A stretch of DNA of 64,000 nt, from positions 620,001 to 684,000 of the forward strand of contig NW_004457723.1 in NCBI RefSeq assembly GCF_000203815.1, read 5' to 3'. This DNA is from Cavenderia fasciculata. Lineage: Eukaryota; Evosea; Eumycetozoa; Acytosteliales; Cavenderiaceae. The notes beneath the pieces were generated by a model. It did no database searches. It had not been told where the DNA came from and saw only the letters and a program-made list of their open reading frames with translations. Below are positions 25,074 through 35,767 of this stretch, in pieces (the first letter of the stretch is position 1; each line of letters opens with the position of its first letter). A program made the position numbers and the translations under genes.

Positions 25074-27158
25074 ATGAATAATAATAACAATAATAATAAT
25101 AATAAGAATGTTTCATTGACATCATCAGAATCATTTATATTTAATGATTTAGGTGATACACATGAAACTTTAGATGATGCTATTAATAGTACACCTGTAT
25201 TATCACTTGTAAATAGTACTGAAGGTACAAATAATACTAGTAGTAGTCAACAACCTGAAACTATTATAGCTGCTACAACTAGTACAACAACTACAACAAT
25301 AGAACAAGAACAAGAACAAGAACAAGAAGAAGAAGAAGAAGAAGTAGAACAAGAAGATGATGATGATGATGAAAGAGAAGATGAATTTGAAGAGGATGAT
25401 GAACAAGATGATGATATTGATATTCATCCTACTACAGTCAATGTTATTAAAGAAGAAGAAGAACAAATACAACAACTATCACAACAAAAAGAAAAAGAAG
25501 AAATAGATAATCCATTTCAATTGGATAATAGAAAAAGTAGAGAATTATATAAAACAAAGATATTAGAGAAACAAAAAAGTTTGGATAATATTCCAAGTTA
25601 TTATTCCAACAAGATACTCTATGACAAGAGACATATTTTCATTAAAAAGTTGGTCAATCGTGTATTTTCAACTTTAAAATCGGCTACTTCAGAAGACTTA
25701 TTGGCATCTCAAAAGAATAAGATTCTAAAGGAATTATTTCGTAATTTATCCTCTGAATTGGATGATTCTGTTTTAGGTAATGGAAATAGAAAAAAAAAGA
25801 AATAGGATCCTTTTATTTATTTATTATTTTTTTTTTTTATAGAATATTTACAATGTGATGAATTTAAACAAGGATCACCAATTAAAGGAATACCTTATAA
25901 TAATAATATTAAGGATAATCAAATGTTTGCATCATTTTCACCATTACAACTTTCAGAAACCAATAGATCACTTGAAATTCCACCAAGGATTACATTGGTC
26001 AATGAACAATCAAATTCACCAATGGATGTTCGTCATGCAAACGATCCAATACATTTGGAAATTGAAAAGAAATCTTATACCTTTGATTATCCAATACTAG
26101 ATGACAAGGAACAACCAATCATTTATTATTATCAATTGGCTTCTCTCTATCTATACCATATACCAAATGAAGTTGATAAACATCGTCATCTTTTCCTTAC
26201 CCTCTATAATAATCATTGGTTCTTTTTAATATTTTCAAGTTTATTTTATCTTTGGGTAAAAGGAAATGGAAAACAAAAAAAACAAAAAAAACAATATTTA
26301 TTAATTTACTTTTTATTTTTTAGTTGCTAGAATATAGATTATCATTAATACCACAAGTAAATGTATTTATAAAAGCAACAAATAGATTATTTTGGCATGA
26401 TAATGATTGTAATTATCAAAGATTTAAAGAGGTTTATATGGTTATTAAAAGTAAATTGTTGGATGGATCACTATGGTCAGGTTTAAATGAAGCAAATGAA
26501 GAGAATTCCCACGATCCAAATGGTATACTATCTAGAAATCGTCGTCTTTGGGTTGACTTTTATCATATTATCACTGTATTTTACTTTTACTATGAAGATA
26601 ATGTCACTGTGGAATCTTTGGCTCGTTTTAGACATACTTTGGAACAACACTATACCAATTCTGTCATTGGTGGTAATGACCCTACTCTATCTGAACTTTC
26701 AATAGATGATATCTTTGTTCGTGGTGTCATTAGACATTTATATCAAATTAAAAGTGAAGAAATTTTAATTAAATATATTGAATATTGTACTTTTTTTAAA
26801 GGCAAGTAAAGAAAAAAAAAGAAAAGAAAAGAAATGAAAAAAAAAGAAAAAGAAATATTAATTAAACTCTCTCTACTTTCTAGATTGGAATTTAACAGCA
26901 GTAACAAAAATTAAATTACAATCTTGTTTATATTCTTTTAGTAAACCTGGATCACCTTGTCATATGCCAAGAGATGTTAGAGTTGCTAGTAGACAGGCTT
27001 TGGATATACTTTTCCCTCAGGGTAGTTTGTCTCGTCACACTGTCAATCTTTTCTTTAGACTTTTACATCCATACTATTCAACTGGCTCTATCGTTCATTG
27101 GATAAAAGAAACTATTAAAAAATATTTACCTTCTTTTTTTAATAATAATAATCAATAA
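25074..27158 (+). CDS. uncharacterised acidic protein, four exons, with a GC-AG intron
   Basis: Not recognised. Exons 25074-25776, 25843-26255, 26324-26801 and 26884-27158 give about 622 aa. Residues 1-140 are low complexity with a run of EQEQ and Asp/Glu. The rest looks globular and helical: YSNKILYDKRHIFIKKLVNRVF, LYHIPNEVDKHRHLFLTLYNNHW, and a C-terminal block CHMPRDVRVASRQALDILFP then LFFRLLHPYYSTG. No TM segment is clear, though NNHWFFLIFSSLFYLW is hydrophobic. Exon 3 ends AAAG and the intron begins GCAAGT, a classic GC-AG donor; the nearest GT donor would put exon 4 out of frame within about ten codons. Exon 1 ends TTTTAG, followed by GTAATG. A dictyostelid-conserved protein is likely but not shown here. 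Confidence 0.75.
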
Positions 27159-27542
27159 ATTAAATTTTAATCAGATGGCAAAAGCTCAAAAAATCAATTT
27201 AATTTTTTTTAAATGATTTTTTTTCATTAAAATATTGAATCAAAATCTTCATCACCCTTGCACACCAAACTTTTTCATTTTTTTTTAGTTTAAATATTTG
27301 TTTCAATTAAATATTTATATGTAACTTGTTATAATGTAGAAAGTAGTAGATATAGTACTCTCATCTTCTCCTCCTTCTTAATGGTAGTCTTTCTTGTCGC
27401 AAGCCATTCAAACTAGTATTGTTTCATGGAGTTGCAAACAAAGGGGAAAGCTCTACGTGGAGGAGCACATTCTGTTGGAAGAGCACACTCGGAAGCTCAG
27501 TTAGTCGTCTACTCTCTTTGGTCTCCCTCGGTGTTGGCAGCA

Positions 27543-27620
27543 AGGTTACCATCCACTGTCTGTCGGTGGCCAGTGGCAGCTAGGTTACCATCCACTGTCT
27601 GTCGGTGGCCAGTGGCAGCA
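27543..27620. repeat. 39-bp tandem duplication beside tRNA-Arg
   Basis: Two adjacent 39-bp copies, starting at 27543 and 27582, each beginning AGGTTACC and ending GTGGCAGC plus one base. Each copy contains the inverted arms CCACTG and CAGTGG. It lies about 20-100 nt beyond the tRNA 3' end. Confidence 0.9.
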
Positions 27621-27636
27621 CAAAAAAAATAAAAAG
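27617..27636 (-). terminator. Pol III T-run terminator of tRNA-Arg
   Basis: On the minus strand the tRNA 3' end is followed within 5 nt by TTTTT, then ATTTTTTTT. Runs of T on the sense strand end Pol III transcripts. Confidence 0.75.
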
Positions 27637-27640
27637 TGGA

Positions 27641-27713
27641 CGACCAATGTGGGGCTCGAACCCACGACCTGCAGCTTAGAAGGCTGCCGCTCTTCCAGCT
27701 GAGCTAACCGGCC
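27641..27713 (-). tRNA. tRNA-Arg(UCU)
   Basis: A 73-nt cloverleaf reads on the minus strand: acceptor GGCCGGT pairs with ATTGGTC (with G-U pairs); D arm GCTC/GAGC; anticodon stem GCAGC/GCTGC around loop CTTCTAA, so the anticodon is UCU and decodes AGA; T arm GTGGG/CCCAC with loop TTCGAGC; discriminator G. CCA is not encoded. No intron. Just downstream (lower coordinates) are T-runs of five and eight on the minus strand, a good Pol III terminator. The A and B boxes are the internal D and T arms. AGA is the favoured arginine codon in these genes. Confidence 0.95.
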
Positions 27714-29249
27714 ACGGTTATTATGGTGGGTGTTTGAAAATATCGGCGTCCTTCGCAGCCCTTTTTTTCGATTTTTGGCCTTATTTAAAAAAAAAATGGG
27801 TTGAAATGATTTATTTAATCATAAATTTAATCTTGAAACCATTACATCCAACTGGTAAGGCTTCCTCTCTTCCGGCCTAGCTAACCGGCCACGGTTATTA
27901 TGGTGAATGGTTTCCATTTGTTGATGCGTTTCTATTATTCTCTTTTTTTGGAATCAACTGTTTACCACCGAGTTGCCCACTGGTAAATTTAAAAAATAAA
28001 ATTTCAAAAACAAAAAAAGTTCATATATAATAAAATTATATATATAAATAAAGTTAATTTTGTTCAAGCAACTTTTATCATATAATTTTGTTTCTTTAAT
28101 AATCTACCACCTCTACAACATCCACTACTTCAGCCACAACAACATCTGCGACATCCACAACATCCACTACATCCACCACAACATTATCACTATCATCTTT
28201 CAGTGCCGAGAATCATTTTGATATCAGAGATTGTTTGTACGTACACGCAAAAATTTAAAAATAGATAAATAATAAGTAAACTGTATTTATCCAAAGTACC
28301 AAATCTATATACTCTGATATTACTCTTATTTGTTTATAGAAATATAGTCATTACCCCTTTAATTTGATGCTTGACCAAGCGTTTTGAATTTGATTGCATA
28401 CATCTCTATAGGTGTATCTTTATCTTTTTTTCAAAGTTTCATCTTGGTGATGCAATCAATTTCATCTCTGCTCAAAGAACCCTCCCTCAACCCTCCTTTG
28501 ATATATATATATATATGAAATGGTTTCCCTATCTCTTTATTTATCACCTCTTCTCACTACTAGTGTCGCTTCTCATATCTTCGCGAAGTCGTGGGTTGTG
28601 GGGGTATTTTTAATTTTTCATTCCCGAATTTCATTTTCATTCGCTGTCGCCCACATCCTTAATTCTCAGGTGAAGATGCACAACGTAATCATATCATATG
28701 TATAAGTTCTTTAGAATATGATTAGGGTGGGGGGTTATAAAGTAAAATATCATTGTTCAAAGATGCGATGAAATTTAATCTCTCTCTTGCTCGTAGTGTA
28801 TGTAGAGAGGTTCGTTGAAAAAGAGATTCGATGAAAAAATGTTCATTCATCAGTGACCTCTTGACAAACCGAGCATGACGACAATGTTGCCACCCTAAAA
28901 AAATGAAAAAGTGAATATGACCGTTTTGGGACAGATGCAAGGATGGATTGCGCAAACGTCTAAAGACTAATTGGTCCATAGCGGTAATGACGTGATTTCT
29001 TTTGGTTTTGTCACCGGCTTTTTTGTAACCATCTTCTAAGCCCTCTAATCACTCTGAGAGTGAGTGGTTAACATCACACAATCTCCTCCTCCTCATTCTA
29101 TTATTAAATTCTTTTTTAATCATACCCTATAAATACATAGTACAGTCACAGCAAAACTAAATTCATATGATCAGTCTCTTTTTAAATACAAATATTTTTA
29201 TCTTTTTATTCTCTCTCTCTCTATATCTTTATATATCTATATCTTTTAA
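27714..29249. other. long non-coding stretch with tRNA fragment
   Basis: No convincing gene. It contains the partial tRNA copy at 27862-27910, a Ser/Thr-coding tract near 28110-28200 that has stops just upstream and no clear exon ends, and an AT run near 28500-28516. The open frames at 28371-28705 and 28722-28979 have no family resemblance or splice support. The part just before 29250 should hold the RTA1-like gene promoter. Confidence 0.5.
27862..27910 (-). pseudogene. tRNA-Arg 5'-half fragment with copied 5' flank
   Basis: The 5' acceptor, first linker and part of the D arm of the neighbouring tRNA-Arg recur here with changes, ending at 27890 on the 5' side. The matching flank also recurs: GGCCACGGTTATTATGGTG follows both. 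The D stem is broken and no anticodon or T arm remains, so it cannot be a working tRNA. It looks like a partial duplication of the gene and its upstream flank about 180 bp away. Confidence 0.75.
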
Positions 29250-30374
29250 ATGTCAAGTAATAACAATTCAACTATAATAAGACCAAAATACCCAAATCTT
29301 CATGGATATGATCCTTCAGTAGGGTTGGCAACAGCAGGTGTAGTTGGTTTTGCTGTTGTATCTATAATATTATTAGCATTATCTATAAGATTTAAAAAGT
29401 TTTGGTTTTTTGTTGCTCCTGTTGCTGGTGCTGGTAAAATAAAAATTAAAAAAGATAAGATATAAATATAGAATACTAATATAATTATTTCTTTCATTTT
29501 GTTTATTTTATATTTAATTTTTTTTTAGTAATGGCAATTGGATATGGAACAAGAATAATAAGTGGAAATGATGTACATAATCTAGGAAAATATATTACAA
29601 CAACCCTTTTAATTTTATTGCCACCTACAGCCTTGGCAGCCGTATTTTTATTTGCACAACTTGGTAAAGTAATGAAAAAGACTGGTATTACACATCCAAT
29701 CTTTAGACCAAAAGTTGTAAAATATTTATTTTTAATTGTTGATATTTGTTCAATTTTCATTCAATCTGGTAAGCAAATTATAAAATATAAAAAATATAAA
29801 AAGAGTAATAATGATCATTTATTTATTTTTTATTATTTTGAAGCTGGAGGAGCATTATTAGCACAATCAGCAGATAATATAAATTTACAAACACCAGCCA
29901 AAGCAGTAATGTTGACTGGTCTAACCATTGCCCTTACATCATTTACACTATTTTTCTTTTTAATTGTTTATCTTCACATCAAAGTACTTAGAGAAAAGTC
30001 TGACGAGGCTGACAAAAAATGGAGAGTCATCTTTATTGCCCTCTATATCAGTGGTCTTTTAATTATCCTTAGAAGTATATATCGTGTTGCAGAGTATGCA
30101 GGTGGTTATCATAGTGCTATAATGTTAAATGAAGGCTTATTCTTTGGTTTGGATGCTTTACCAATGTAAGATATCATACATTTTACAATAACAATAATAT
30201 TCGTTCCATTTATTTATTAAGTTGAATCTTTTCTTTTTTTTTTTTTTCCAAAGGTTTTTATTAATGTGTGTATGGATTCCATTCCATCCAGGATATGTTA
30301 GTCTCAGTAACAAGGATAGTAAAAAGAAATCAACCACTACCGATGAAACAAGAGGAGGTGTTGAAATGGAATAG
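29250..30374 (+). CDS. RTA1-like seven-TM membrane protein, four exons
   Basis: Member of the RTA1/RTM1 family, best known in fungi, where members are linked to lipid translocation and resistance to toxic lipids or drugs. Exons 29250-29433, 29529-29768, 29844-30165 and 30254-30374 keep phase and give 288 aa. About seven hydrophobic spans are visible, from TAGVVGFAVVSIILLAL to FLLMCVWIPFHPGY. Family marks: PTALAAVFLFAQLGK in TM3, DICSIFIQSAGGALLA in TM4, LRSIYRVAEYAGG and the final EGLFFGLDALPM. The tail is short, charged and cytoplasmic. Intron 2 (29769-29843, 75 nt) has no stop in frame, so a retained-intron form would still be translated. Substrate unknown. Confidence 0.88.
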
Positions 30375-31150
30375 AATAAAAAAAAAAAGACCCAAACTTT
30401 TTTTTTGTAAAAGAAAGATTCTTCAAATTTTACTCTTGAAACCCTAAGCAATATATAATATTATATAATATAATAAATTAAAAATTAAAGAAAAAAACAA
30501 TATTTTTTTGGGGTTGTGATGTTGGAAAAACAAGAAAAATGAATGTTAGTCAATACTAGTCAGTCACACACCACTGTATTGGGGGTTGGTACATAGAGTG
30601 AATTTGGGGGGGTAGATATTTACCAACTTTTTTTTTAGAATACGAATAACCAAATTCATCCAACACAATGTCTTGACAGTGGGTGTGTTGTGGTAAACAC
30701 ATGAATAAACTATCTATTAGACAAGTGTGATCATCATTTGCATGATTTTTTTTAATTGTTGTTAGTATTATTATTATCTATCTATCTATCTATCTATTAT
30801 CCTATACATACTAGTTGGTTTATCTGTAAACCAAATTATTTGATCCAAAACCAAATTCAGTAGAACAAGTAAAAATACAAACTTGAACAAAAAAAAAAAA
30901 CAAAAACAAGAGAGAGGTTAGTATCTATTAACAATCACAACATCATCAATCCAACAACAACAACATCACAATCATACATTAAAAATGGAATTGTAATAAT
31001 ATTAATACAATTATTTTAATCGTCATCATCATATATAAAACAAAAACAAAAAAATACACCACTGTTTTTTGATATTATTTATTAAATACTTGTAATTCTA
31101 AAAAACCTTATTTATTTTATAGAAAGAATAGAAAAAACCTTTAAAAAAAA
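30375..31150. other. intergenic upstream of surface protein gene
   Basis: No gene seen. Holds a G/T-rich element at 30680-30693, a CTAT run near 30776-30797 and A-runs. It separates two genes on the same strand and should contain the promoter of the surface protein gene. Confidence 0.5.
30680..30693 (+). promoter_or_regulatory. possible G-box-like element
   Basis: The bases TGGGTGTGTTGTGG match the loose G/T pattern of dictyostelid G-boxes bound by GBF in development. Located about 460 nt upstream of the surface glycoprotein ATG. G/T-rich runs occur by chance, so this is weak. Confidence 0.25.
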
Positions 31151-34100
31151 ATGAAAAGATCAAAATATATATATTTATTTTTAATTATATTATCCATAAC
31201 GATTTTAAATACTTTTGGTTATACTCCAGATGAATTAATTACAAATGATAGTGGTAAGTCTAAACAAAAAGATAAAGTAAAAGATCATCTTTTTTTTGTT
31301 TTTTTGTTAAACATATTTTCAATTTAATTTAGGCGATTCAAATGATACAACGACGATAGATAATAATGGAACGATTAGTAATTCAACAAGTGGAAATGTA
31401 ACAAGATTCAATACATCAGGTTCTGCTATACAGAGTTCAAACAATGAACTTAAATTTAATTTCCCAATAGTTGGCATTGCAACAAACAATCCAAACTCTA
31501 CGGCTCCTATCATCATTAGCAAATATCAAGCTTTTGCAAATACCGATAGAATTGTTAAAAAAGATTATCAAGTACTTGGTGGTGAATCAAATGTTATGAA
31601 TTCAATTGAAGTTACTCGTATGAATATAGAAAGAAAAAGAAAAAGATAAAGAATCATATTTTAGATTAACATTTTTTTTTTGATTTCTCTCTTTTTAGAT
31701 ACAGCAAGTTATAATGGATGTGTTGCATTGTTGAGTAAAACTGATAGTGGATGTTTAGTAATGACTTATAGTTTGAATGGTTCAAATGGAGAACCTGAAA
31801 ACTCGATTCAAAATACACGTGAACTACCCGGTATCAATTGTACAAATATTGCAATCGATGATACTTATATTTGGTTACCAACTACTGAAAATAGACTTGA
31901 AGTTTTAATTCATAGAAATTGTCAAAGAAGTAAGAAGAATTAGATATAGACCTTTTTATATTTATATTTACTCTTTCTTTTTTCTTTTTTCTTTTTTTTT
32001 ATAGTCGAACCAACCAATTTAACAAAACCATTGGGAAAGAAAATAGATTTTAATGGTACAGATACAACTATAATATTTGCAGATCCAAGAACCAAACCAA
32101 AACGATCATTATATATATTTCAACAAAAGACTAGTGTATTAACACAATACACCTATAATAATAGTCTAGAGGCTCTAACAGTAACTAGTACAACCAATAT
32201 TGGCGAGGCATGTTCAGTTAGTACAATCAAAAATGGTCAAATCATGGCATCATATCATGATGGTTTCAAAGCTTTCAATATTTCAAATGATCAATCCATT
32301 CCTTTTGATTCTACAAATATTGATAAAGTTGATCTTTGTGGTCCATTTGTTTATAATAATGGTTCAATTGTAAGAAAGAATATAAAAAAGGAAAAAAGAA
32401 TATTTATATATATTTCCTGTTATTAATTATTTCTTTTCTTTTTCTTTTCTAGTATTCAATAACAAATAATAATAGTTTTATTCAAATTTTACCTGGAATT
32501 GTATCAAGAGTTAGTTATCCATGTTATAATTCATCAAATGGTATCATTGAAGTAAAGGGAGCCATTAATCATTATAATATTAAATGGCTTGATAATGGTT
32601 CAACAAAATATCGACGTGAAGGTTTACAAGCCAAAAAGTATAGTGCTGTCCTAACTTCAACCATTTTCAATGACCCTACTTCAATTAAATTAACTTTTAA
32701 TTTAATTGAACAAAAAAGTAAAATAGAAACAAAAATATAATCAATAATCAACAATCAATCTAATACTATACTTTTTTCTTTTTTAGATCCAGGACATCCA
32801 TTAAAACATGGAGTATGTAGAACAGATTCAAATGGTACAGTTGATTTTAAAAATATAATGACACCTGGATTAAAATATTCATTTGTATTGTATGATCAAA
32901 ACAAAAACTTTACATCGAAAAATGGTACATTCAATTATCTAAGATCAAAAAATTATACTATCGATATGACAAGTATTGATGAATATGGGTTTAAATGTTC
33001 AAATAGAATTAATATTCCAATTACTCAAGGAGGTAAGGAAAAAACAAAAATAATAACAAAAATAATATATTTACTTTTCTTTTTGTTTTTTTATTTGTAG
33101 CAATATTTGATCCAGAAATTAAAATTAAAAATCCAAGTTGTTTTAATTCAACAGATGGTGAAGTTGAAATTGTAGATTTTTATCCAGATTTATATAATTA
33201 TGAAATGGTACCACATTCAATTCAAACATTCAACAAGTTTATTAAATTGGGTGTTGATAATCTTTATGAATATGTATTGTTTATAACGGAAAAGAATGAT
33301 ACTAGTTGTAAATTACCAAAGAAAATCAATCTAAAATCACCACCTCAAATGAAACCACCTCTCTATACTTATTCCAGAGTAAAAGAGTGTTATGGTGAAC
33401 CTGCTATTCTCAAAGTACAATATATACCAGGAATGGATTATTCATTGATTAAAAAGGAAAATGGTCAAAGATACCAAAGTACAAGAACCGATGGTGGTTA
33501 TTCATTCTTTACAAATATTCCAATTGGTAATTTTACTCTTCATTGTTCTGTTCCAAAAACAAATGGTACAAGTCTATGTAAAAATGAATTAACTCTACCA
33601 ATTAGAATTATTCAAAAAACTCGTAAGTCAAACAAATAGAAAACAAAAAAAAAAAAGAAAACTAGTCTTTATTAATCTCTTTTTAAATTTTAGAAATTGA
33701 ATTAGATCAATCAAGAGTAACAACACAATGTAATCCAGATGGAAAAGAAAATTTAATAGTTAAAGCAAAAGGAGGACAACCAGAAAGAAATGGAGATTAT
33801 TATTATATTGGTAAATATGCAAATGCCAAAGGACCCTATTTAAATGTTAGTTATTGGGTTGATGGTGTTTACTCGGTTACTGTAGCCGATGCCAATGGAT
33901 GTGCGGTAACCTACGATAACTTTACCGTCAGTAGACCTAGTGAATGCTCCATCTACTATGATCACAATGGCAATGTTGTTCACAAGGCTGGCATTGCACC
34001 AGTCATCAATTCACATTTGGCCCTTGCTCTTGGTATTGGTCTTGGTGTTGGTATCCCAGTACTAGTCGCTGCTCTCATAGGGGGTGTCGTATTGTATCGT

Positions 34101-34193
34101 CACATTGGAAAGGCAAAATCAAGAGCTCTTCCTCCTCCAAATAGTATTCCTGTTTTCATGGGTGGTAAAATTCAAAATATTGATAATTATTAA
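31151..34193 (+). CDS. type I transmembrane surface glycoprotein, eight exons
   Basis: Predicted secreted-domain protein with one membrane anchor. Exons 31151-31253, 31333-31617, 31699-31929, 32005-32369, 32453-32717, 32787-33032, 33101-33622 and 33694-34193 give 838 aa; phases agree throughout. Residues 1-23 are a signal peptide (IYLFLIILSITIL). The ectodomain of about 750 aa has many N-x-S/T sites and scattered cysteines. Its second half looks like a string of beta-sandwich repeats, each with a PxCxNxxDG-type motif (YPCYNSSNGIIEV, NPSCFNSTDGEVEI, KECYGEPAILKV, TQCNPDGKENLIV) as in SprB/HYR-like repeats. A TM helix near 785-808 (LALALGIGLGVGIPVLVAA) is followed by a short basic tail with a proline-rich stretch. 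Dictyostelids have large families of such proteins, some in cell recognition; a specific role is not shown. Confidence 0.82.
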
Positions 34194-34342
34194 ATAGATT
34201 AGAAAAGAAATAAAATAAATAAAATAAACAAATAAATATAAATATATAAATAAATAATTATTATCATTATTAAATATTTAAAGACAATTCTATTTGTTTT
34301 GTTTATATATTATTAATTTTTTATTTTTTAAAGTTTAAAAGT

Positions 34343-35297
34343 TTAGAGCTTAGCTTTTGGAGCAGCAGCAGTAATTTTACCCAACTTCATGGCGAGACCC
34401 ATATTTCCTTTAATCTTTAACTTTCCTTGACCAAAGAGAACTTGACCATTGACCTTTCCAGACATTAAATTGATCAAATCTTCTTCCTTGATGGAGATGG
34501 TGCAGTCAGCCTTGGCTGGTACGCCAGCCTTGACGCTACCCTTTTCATTCTTCAAGTCGACAGTGTATTTCTTGGTACCAACGTCAAAGAGGTAGACACC
34601 ATTGATTTGCTTGACAAGCTCTGGCTTACCAGCAACAGTCTTGGCCAATTCAGCAAATACCTTGCCCAATGGAGTTCCATCGTCGAGTGAACCACCAGCA
34701 GCGGCAGCTGGAGCAGCAGCAGTAGTGGATGGTGCAGCTGGAGTAGCAGCAGCTAATTTCTTTACAATAGCACTCAACTTCATAGCAAATGCCATATTAC
34801 CACCAATCTTTAATTTCTTTTGTGCAAATGCCTAGTGGTAGACAGAGATAGAGAGATAGATTGAGTGAATAATGATGATTCAATCATGATGATTGATTGT
34901 TACATACAGTTTGACCATTAAGCTTGCCATTCATCAAGTTTACAAAGTCTTCTTCCTTCATGGTGATGGTGCAGTCTGGCTTTTCATGCTTATCAGCCTT
35001 GAGTGAACCTGATCCATTCTTTCTATAAAACAACAATAATAATAGATAGTAGTTTTTTAGCAATGTTCTAATTACTATTTGTATATGACTGCTTGCTATC
35101 TATCTATATCTATCTAACTATATATTATATCTCAATATGTGTATTAATTGTAAGTGTACATACAAATCAACAGACCAAATCTTTTCACCAGCAGCAGTAG
35201 CAATGTTGAATTGGTAGATACCCTTGATGGTCTTTACGAGTGATTCACCTTCAGTCTTGATGACGTTTTCCAAGTTGGTAAAGATATTTGAAGCCAT
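34343..35297 (-). CDS. tandem SCP2 sterol-carrier domain protein, three exons
   Basis: Two SCP2-type lipid-binding domains in one 245-aa chain. Exons 35297-35164, 35022-34908 and 34831-34343 join in phase. Domain 1 (about residues 5-110) has IKGIYQFNI, WSVDLKNG, DCTITMKEEDFVNLMNGKLNGQ and IGGNMAFAMKL. An Ala/Pro/Thr-rich hinge of about 30 aa follows. Domain 2 (about 140-240) repeats the pattern: INGVYLFDV, DCTISIKEEDLINLMSGKVNGQ, IKGNMGLAMKL. SCP2 domains bind sterols and fatty acyl chains in a hydrophobic tunnel. The C-terminus is KAKL; this resembles but does not match the SKL-type PTS1 well, so peroxisomal import is possible but unsure. Codon use is biased (GCC, AAG, ACC), suggesting high expression. 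Confidence 0.92.
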
Positions 35298-35767
35298 AGC
35301 TATATATGTTGTTGTTGTTGTTGTTGTATTGTTAATACTGATGAAATATAGTACTATAATTGATGATATTGAAGGGATGAGTGAAATTGCAAACAAAAGA
35401 AAATTTGAAAAAAAAAGCAATTTTCTACAAACAGCTCTTGCGGAGAAATAATGGAAGATTCCGTCTATTCACCAGACATGACGTAAAAACAACCATCGCT
35501 ATTGTTTACCGAATTGGTAATAAAGAGATTTTTTTTTTTGATATAGTAGACCTATCTATTCTCGGGTTCGGAATAAATCAATATAAATAATAACAATGAA
35601 TTATTATTATTATTGTATACCAAAGATAAGTTCAGAGTTTGATGATCTTGAGTTGGAAAAAACAAAAAAATTTAATAAATGGTGGTGCTGTGCAGACCTC
35701 GTTTGAACATCAAATTAAATATGTGATTGTGCATCATCATTCATTGTAATTAATTATAATTATAATA
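35298..35767. promoter_or_regulatory. divergent intergenic region
   Basis: Lies between the SCP2 gene start (-) and the RsfS gene start (+), so both promoters should be here. No RNA gene or clear motif recognised. Confidence 0.5.

Larger units (their letters stand above)
27159..27640. other. non-coding stretch 3' of tRNA-Arg, GC-richer patch
   Basis: From about 27360 the sequence becomes clearly richer in G and C than other spacers here. It ends in two 39-bp repeats and an A-run next to the tRNA 3' end. The open frame at 27426-27632 encodes mainly the repeat and has no family resemblance, so I do not call it a gene. A decayed insertion next to the tRNA is possible. Confidence 0.5.

Noticed and set aside
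27426-27632. Open frame with the repeated peptide RLPSTVCRWPVAA
   Set aside because: The peptide repeat follows only from the 39-bp DNA repeat; ends at the tRNA terminator and has no other coding sign.
28110-28250. Ser/Thr-rich coding-like tract (ACA/TCC repeats)
   Set aside because: Stops lie immediately upstream in that frame and there is no acceptor or start; probably simple repeat or a decayed exon.
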